Shown here in pieces: positions 58,291 through 64,000 of a DNA stretch of 64,000 nt. The notes beneath the pieces are model-generated. The model did not search any database, was not told the DNA's origin, and worked only from the letters and a program-made list of their open reading frames with translations. Position 1 is the stretch's first letter. Every line of letters starts with the position of its first letter. A program made the translations under genes and the position numbers. Source of the DNA: Anticarsia gemmatalis (taxonomy: Eukaryota; Arthropoda; Insecta; Lepidoptera; Erebidae); the NCBI RefSeq assembly GCF_050436995.1, contig NC_134769.1, forward strand, positions 7,725,001 through 7,789,000, given 5' to 3'.

Positions 58291-60293
58291 ACATGACTGT
58301 TTTGAAGAATTAGGGCAGGCGCTCTACAAGATTTTCTTAGAAGCTATACGATATTATAACGCGTCGTAGTGTCGCCGCGCAGAAAAATAAAATTGCAGTC
58401 CAAGCTTAGTGGAACATTTGTTTTATAGGGAGAAAAGTTTTTATCGTCTGTAAATTAGTGTCTTGGGCTTTTCTGACATACGAGTGAGTACCTACATATT
58501 CTTATACCAACATATTAAATCATCCAACAGGTATGGTAAACAAGAAAGTATGTTAGAAATTGTCAACACTTAAAATATTTATACGAATAATCACGAAATA
58601 AATTAGCACACCAAAATCTCTACATTGCGACAATAACAGGATTTTCTAGTGAAGAACTAATTACAGTACCGCTCACTACTATAGTCTAACTGAGTGTTAG
58701 CTCTATGTACTTATATAGCCCTTGAACAATAAAATCTTTTGCGCAGAGCTATCTCACCAGATAATTGCGGTAATAACCAACAAAAATCACATAATACCGC
58801 CTGACTCATCTCAGCTCACACGTGTCTTAGTAAATATTTATAAAAATATCACGTTTCCACTGTATTTACATGCATACATCATGTATAATGTAGACGCTAG
58901 GGAAATAATTACTTCGGTGAATTACTAGGTGTGTTTGTTTCGCGTAAGTAAAAAGTGATGTGGTTTTTAAGCGAATTATTAATGATTCTGGAAATATAGG
59001 TCTTGACTTTGAAATAGGTTCAAAGATTACCTTGCGGTTTACGTAATTACACATATAGAATTAAAAGGTAACGGACTATTGGGTTCTTTTTTTTGAGCAT
59101 AATTCGCGACGGTGACTACGTCATTACAGTATCTAGGACCTTAAGTACCTAAAATAAAGAAATTTAAATGTTATCAATATAAATAAGTTCGTTACTAATT
59201 TAAGAAAACGTTTTGGTCTATATTCTAGACAAATTAATAGATTCAATCACACCTTCTCTCAAAGTTTAGCAGGATAAAATCTACGCAAAATTTATTCATG
59301 TACCATTTGCATTGCAAAGAAATCGCGATAGTTTTCAAACAAAGCATTCAAAACATCACTCATTTCTCTCCACATTAACAATAAGACGAGATCAATTAAG
59401 GGCATGGAAAAATATGTACCCTTGAACCAATAGTGTCCCACGTACACATACACATCTTCACTCTTCAGACAAATTAATGTACAGCCACGATTAGCGGCAA
59501 AACATTCCTTCTTCATTGACTCCGGACCAAGCCGGGTTGATCCAGTTAACATTTTTATTACTACAGATTAAGGTTCGAGTATTATGATTCATTGTACGCA
59601 CAACTGTGACGTACGGAGAAATATTTGCTAGCGGCTTTGAAAGATTTTTGTAATGCAGTAGCTATTTATGTTATTAGTCACTAGGGACATAGAGTTTAGA
59701 CTATTTGTCAAAGCAGCGGAAGGGATTTTTCCACCCCGTGAAAAAAAAAACGTAGGTAGTATACTGTACGAAAACATAAATTACTGTCCTACTGCCAGAA
59801 GGACTAGTCCCATAAAGAAAAAAGGGTTAGGCCTACAATCCACCACAGTGGGTTGTAGATTGTATTTCTTCAAAAAGAATATGATTTAAATTTAAACTTT
59901 TCTAGGTACAACTAAACCACTACAGGATAAAGCTTTCTTCCCGAAATGAGATCGAAAATGTCTGTTACTTAAACATTTGCAATGCGGTGTTTTAATCATT
60001 ATTTGTGTTTCTGATTCATAGATGTGTAAATACATACAAACAAACATACGTCAAGTTGTAAAACATCTTCTGGGAACTTGTTTTTTTGTTATTATAGTCG
60101 TGTGTGTAGTAATTTCTGAATCGTGAGCTCCCGTGAGTACTAAAAAGTACAGGTTTTAGAACCATTGGGTAAAAATTGTTTATTTTATGAATCGTTTTAA
60201 TAGTTCGAGACTCCAATAAAACTGACCTACCTGAACTTTTGTCGATACTCGTAAAATAAGCACAATTAGGTTTGCAATTTTTGACCTGAACTA
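58291..60293. other. Mostly unassigned AT-rich DNA
   Basis: A CpG patch (ACGCGTCGTAGTGTCGCCGC near 58361), a GCGTAAGTAAA near 58940 and a LINE-like scrap (GGGTTAGGCCTACAATCCAC near 59824, with a CTACAATCCAC/GTGGGTTGTAG hairpin) are the only notable points. Confidence 0.35.
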
Positions 60294-60509
60294 TCTATAC
60301 TTGAACGCGCTAATCTCAGGAACTACAGGTCCGATTTGAAAAATTCCTTCAGTGTTAGATAGACCATTTATCGAGGAAGGCTATAGGCTATATATCATCA
60401 CGCTACGACCAATAGGAGCAGAGCAGTTGTAAAGAATGTTACAAAAACGGGGAAAAATTTGACCCATTCTCTCTTATGTGACGCAAGCAAAGTTGCGCGG
60501 ATCAGCTAG
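60294..60509 (+). mobile_element. Helitron-like element, family A, 5' deletion
   Basis: TCTATACT at the 5' end joins directly to TGAACGCGCTAATCTCAGGA, so about 35-45 bp of the usual head are deleted. The 3' end CGCAAGCAAAGTTGCG, then GATCAG and CTAG|T, is complete. Confidence 0.75.
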
Positions 60510-62403
60510 TCTTTAATAAAAAGTCGTCATTACCTAAAGCCATGTTTACAAAAGTTAACTACTGAATCAAAAAAATAAAATAAGCACATTAAATAGTAAC
60601 TAATACTTATGTTGAGTTTGCAAATTATAAAATGCGTCATTGTTTGTCGAAAAACAATAACAGTAAACTAGGGTAATGTGTGAAAGAACTTATAGAATTA
60701 AGTAACTAACGTCATAAGCCTTTTAAACAGAAAACCTAAAAACAAGTAACCAGATAACACCAAATAGTTTTAGTTAATTAAAACAACCCTTCAAACTGAA
60801 AAACGACTGCCTAATCTAGAATTGTCTTCTGATACTTCAAATAAACATACAAACAGACAAAATAAAACAAAACCTAATACATTGTTTTCCAAAATCGGGA
60901 ATCAAATAAAAGAACCCATGCCGACGTCATCAATTAAAAAATACATTAATACTGCAAGAACGCTTGCTGGAATTGTAAAAAATGCTAAAATACTGCAAAA
61001 AGGAGGATAGACAGAGCATAGAAACGGACATAAAAAACAAGCAAAATCATCTAACAGCACAGAAGACAAGGCGAATAGACAAGACGTTATTTGTACAAGA
61101 TCAGATAACTACGATACATAACAAACTGAAAGCACAGCCTGATATGTGACAGATACGATAACAGGTGATAAGTGAGACAAAGTTAAAACGCACTTCGTAC
61201 ACGCGTGAATACACGATACAGTTAAGATTCAGAAGAACCACGCAGATTTCTCTCGCGTCGGTCTATTTTAGCTAACTGATCCTGTCATTTGCACCCAGGA
61301 CTAAGCATAAGTGTAGGTCTAATTATCCCCTTGTCTCTAGCGTAATGAGTATGCTTTCTTTTAAGTATTTTTAAGAGATTGACAGCAACTTAATAACGTT
61401 TTGGTTCCTAGAACGTAAACTTCAAAAACTGTTATACAATATGACACTAACTAAAATGCAAAAGCTGTGAAAACACGTAAAAACTCTCCCTCTGGGAGTA
61501 GTAAATCCCAGTGAACAATCTAGGACAATCACCTATTACAGGATAACCCGAAAATTTAAGTCTATAGAAAAGATCATTCACTCCAATGCTAAGATCTTGC
61601 CTGTCGTATTTTACCTTCAATTCAAACTTAATTTATTGATACACATCACAACACCAACATTTTAAAGATTTATGATTACAACAAATTTATAGCGTAGATA
61701 TATCGGAATATAGGCTTATTTTAGGCAAATTTTAATAAATAATTCAAATAAGGTTAACAATTTTAAAATAAAAAGAATTTATTAAGACGATGACTTGTAA
61801 TTTTTCAATGGCAGTACAAGTATATCTTCGTAAATGGGACAATTATACAATACATTAAAAACTAGTTTTAGTAATTATCAACTATGATTCACTGGTAATA
61901 AAAACACTAAACAAAATTAAATACAAGACGGTCAAAGTTAAAACTATATTAAATATGGTAATTATGACATGGAAGTTTGTGGGTGTGTCTATTTCCTTAT
62001 CAAGTGATATTTATCAAAGGGACTGCATTTATCGGCCATTAATCGCCTATTGCATTCCTTATTAATGCCGTTAATCATACATTGCTTATAATTATCATCT
62101 TCTAAAGTGGTATATCGTGCTGATTGAATCCATATTAAATGTGCATATCACAAAGAACGGCTCTTTTAGAAAGAAATTTACAACACTGCATGGAACCAAA
62201 CCTTTTCGTTAAATACGAACATAACCGATGATTGCCGATCTCACCCGAAGTCTTCCGCACTTATACTACTGTTATACCTCCACAATGTGATATTTGTAGT
62301 TCTTGACATTGATTCCTAGTTAGCCGTACTATCACATGATGTAGAAACGCGCGTATGTTTGTTCTATGTCAAAATTTCAACAAATCCCTTTGTTTTTACT
62401 TAC
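60510..62403. other. Mostly unassigned AT-rich DNA
   Basis: An A-rich + strand frame (about 60776-61009) gives a Lys/Asn/Thr-rich peptide, typical of A-rich DNA and not called. The rest shows no recognisable feature. Confidence 0.35.
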
Positions 62404-62442
62404 CGGTCATATTTACTGATCTGTGCAATGACTTGGACTTAC
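62404..62442 (-). CDS. Candidate 39-nt microexon (RS-exon), minus strand
   Basis: Between the ratchet junction (after 62443) and a second strong donor, ACCG|GTAAGTAAA (GTAAGT at 62403-62398), lie exactly 39 nt. They are open in one frame (2 nt, then KSKSLHRSVNMT, then 1 nt), so inclusion would add 13 residues without a frameshift. Two readings fit. It may be a conventional alternative microexon, or an RS-exon whose downstream donor defines the ratchet acceptor before it is removed by re-splicing at GTAAGT. The host gene is not visible. Confidence 0.5.
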
Positions 62443-62461
62443 CTGAAAAGAAAAGAAAATA
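62437..62461 (-). promoter_or_regulatory. Recursive (ratchet) splice site motif
   Basis: The minus strand reads TATTTTCTTTTCTTTTCAG| then GTAAGT: a nearly pure pyrimidine tract, CAG acceptor and consensus GTAAGT donor abutting with no exon between. This is the known consensus of zero-nucleotide ratchet points used to remove very long insect introns stepwise. It implies a minus-strand transcript with a long intron across this region. Confidence 0.6.
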
Positions 62462-62689
62462 ATGAGTTCAGAAATTAAACAATGACAATGAAGAGTAAAT
62501 GAGTTTCGAAGCAAAAGTTAAAAAGTTAAATATTAACACTATCATCAAATTCAAAGTCAAATATGCTTTATTTCATAAACTTTTAACAAGTATTACAAAT
62601 CGTCATAGTATTTTTAATCTACCAACGTTTCGGAAAAGCTGTTGGATCGGGAGAGCTGTTGCATTATCAGAGCATTTCAATTGTTACAT

Positions 62690-62780
62690 ACATACATACA
62701 TACATAGGTACATAATATCACGCCTGTTACACCCGAAAGTGCAGGCAGAGGTGAAATACACCCATTTTCGCCAATAAAAA
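62690..62780 (-). mobile_element. SINE 3' end with RTE-type tail
   Basis: An ACAT repeat run, then AATATCACGCCTGTTACACC, CGAAAGTGCAGGCAGAGGTG and ACACCCATTTTCGCC, form the reverse strand of a moth SINE 3' end. Its terminal GCGTGATATTATG is shared with the RTE-like LINE ends, consistent with LINE-driven copying. Confidence 0.55.
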
Positions 62781-63046
62781 TGTTTGCTATGTTTTAACAA
62801 AATATACAACTGCTAAAAAATACGGTACAAAACTAACCAATTTAATTTCTACGAGGTCCTGGGAACGTTAACAAAAAGTGTGTGCGAAAACACATTTAAT
62901 ATCTCCTAATAAGTATCTTAACTAGCCACAATGAACACTGTACTGTTTAATCTTTAGCTATTTAATCTAAACCTCAAAAGAATAGGGTTGCCAGGAAGCC
63001 GAAAGATTGACTGAAATTCTTCGCTTTATCCTGTGTCCAGTCTATA

Positions 63047-63309
63047 CTATCTGACCCGCGCAACTTCGCTTGCGTCACATAAGAGAGATTGGGTTAGAAT
63101 TTTCCCCATTCCGTAACATTTTTTACTGGTCCTCTGCTCATATTGGTCGTAGCGTGATGATATATAGCCTATAACCTTCCTCGATGAGTGGGCTATCAAA
63201 CATTAAAATATTTTTTTTAAGTTAAAAAAAAATATTTTAATGTTTCTTCTTGAGATTAGCGCGTTCAAACAAACAAACAAAATCTTTAGCTTTATAATAT
63301 TAGTATAGA
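63047..63309 (-). mobile_element. Helitron-like element, family A, with internal palindrome
   Basis: On the minus strand it starts TCTATACTAATATTATAAAG (63309). The 3' end has CGCAAGCGAAGTTGCG and GGGTCAG, with the CTAG decayed to ATAG. The body near AACGCGCTAATCTCAAGAA is interrupted by the palindrome at 63198. Confidence 0.75.
63198..63245. repeat. Palindrome inside a Helitron-like copy
   Basis: AAACATTAAAATATTTTTTT is mirrored by AAAAAAATATTTTAATGTTT around a short loop. It replaces normal family sequence, so it is an in-element inverted duplication. Confidence 0.65.
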
Positions 63310-64000
63310 TGTTCTGGGGCCATGAGTCTTTAGCGCAATTGTTTCAGATACCGTAAAGGTTTTAACTCCCTAGCACAAGGAGAATTAAACCATACCCAGA
63401 AAACTAGTGATCGAATGCTTGCCTGACAAGCGACCTGCAAAATTATAATATGGCATAATGGCATGGCTAGCTGGTAGAGAAACCTTCATGTACGAGCGTT
63501 AACGTGTAGAAGACCGCCATATACAATAGTGCATAAAACCATAAATCAATTGTTCAAATTTGTTCTTTAAGTCTAAATGTTGGCATATATGATTGGCGTT
63601 ACAGTTACTGAATCTACTACTAGCTCGGAAAGGGGGTGGAGCCTTATGAGAAGAGCTTGCAAGGAAATCACGGCCACTCAATCGCCAAAGGATTCAAAGT
63701 GGCATGAAGCGGCTTAGATTTAACCAAAGGATGGAGGCTCTGGCAACCCTATAAAACGACCTAATTCTTCTAGCATGCTCTCAATGAGGCGGTACGATTT
63801 GAGGAATCAATGTCATACTAACACGATATCCCGCCGTGGTCGCGTTCCGTTTTATACTTTTAATTAATATGGGACATACATGGGTTTAATGTTTAATTGA
63901 CTATTTAGTTATGGCTATTGTCTATATTAATTATTATACTTTTACGATAATTATATTAATTGTTACTGTTGATGAACTGTTAAACAAATATAATTATTTT
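63310..64000. other. Unassigned, GC-richer DNA with a weak minus-strand acceptor
   Basis: The minus strand has CATATTATAATTTTGCAG| with the junction after 63435. One frame then stays open for 34 codons (SIRSLVFWVWFNSPC inside). A GC-richer stretch at 63620-63760 resembles nothing I can name. It may be an exon or a repeat remnant, and neither can be supported. Confidence 0.25.

Noticed and set aside
60776..61009. Lys/Asn/Thr-rich + strand frame
   Set aside because: It is typical of A-rich DNA, with no domain and no splice sites.

Overview
The window looks like moth (Lepidoptera, possibly noctuid-like) nuclear DNA. It is AT-rich and has no rRNA, no convincing functional tRNA and no complete protein-coding gene. 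The organism call rests on the repeats: tRNA-derived SINEs with intact Pol III A/B boxes, 5S-rRNA-derived (SINE3-type) elements, 3'-truncated RTE-like LINE ends, fragments of another non-LTR element, many short non-autonomous Helitron-like elements ending in CTAG|T, fold-back MITEs, a mariner end, and a repeat carrying GTCGGCTTCCAGTCT. This is what long introns or intergenic DNA look like in moths. Family names come from recalled resemblance and visible hallmarks, because no database search was possible.

Layout. 0-5 kb holds an old Helitron-like element, SINEs and the best candidate coding exon (1860-2051, + strand, with a CAG|GTAAGT donor). 5-20 kb holds scattered SINE, LINE and RTE fragments, a fold-back MITE (10904-11024) and a CpG-rich promoter-like stretch (10015-10312). 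20.1-21.3 kb holds a composite mobile element ending in a nearly identical ~195-bp inverted repeat. 22.3-22.7 kb is a GC-richer open frame of 133 codons. 23-30 kb holds SINEs, a second MITE copy and an inverted repeat pair. 30-52 kb holds Helitron-like copies (four within 47.2-51.4 kb), a nuclear-receptor half-site cluster (36.3-36.5 kb) and a 126-bp-period tandem array built on a SINE3 tail (42.7-43.0 kb). 52-56 kb holds a CpG island with minus-strand promoter-like features, a candidate + strand terminal exon, a perfect 20-bp hairpin, a CRE cluster and a degenerate terminal-inverted-repeat element. 60-64 kb holds two more Helitron copies and, at 62404-62461 on the minus strand, a textbook recursive-splice (ratchet) motif joined to a 39-nt in-frame microexon.

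Interpretation (inference). Much of the window is probably intronic. The minus-strand ratchet point fits a long minus-strand intron. The + strand exon near 2 kb and the candidate near 53.1 kb would need a different or overlapping transcript. Small CpG-rich islets recur through the AT-rich background, and three share GCGATCAAT; they are candidate cis-regulatory elements. Apart from the exon at 1860-2051 and the splice signals at 62.4 kb, short open frames here are best treated as chance or transposon relics.
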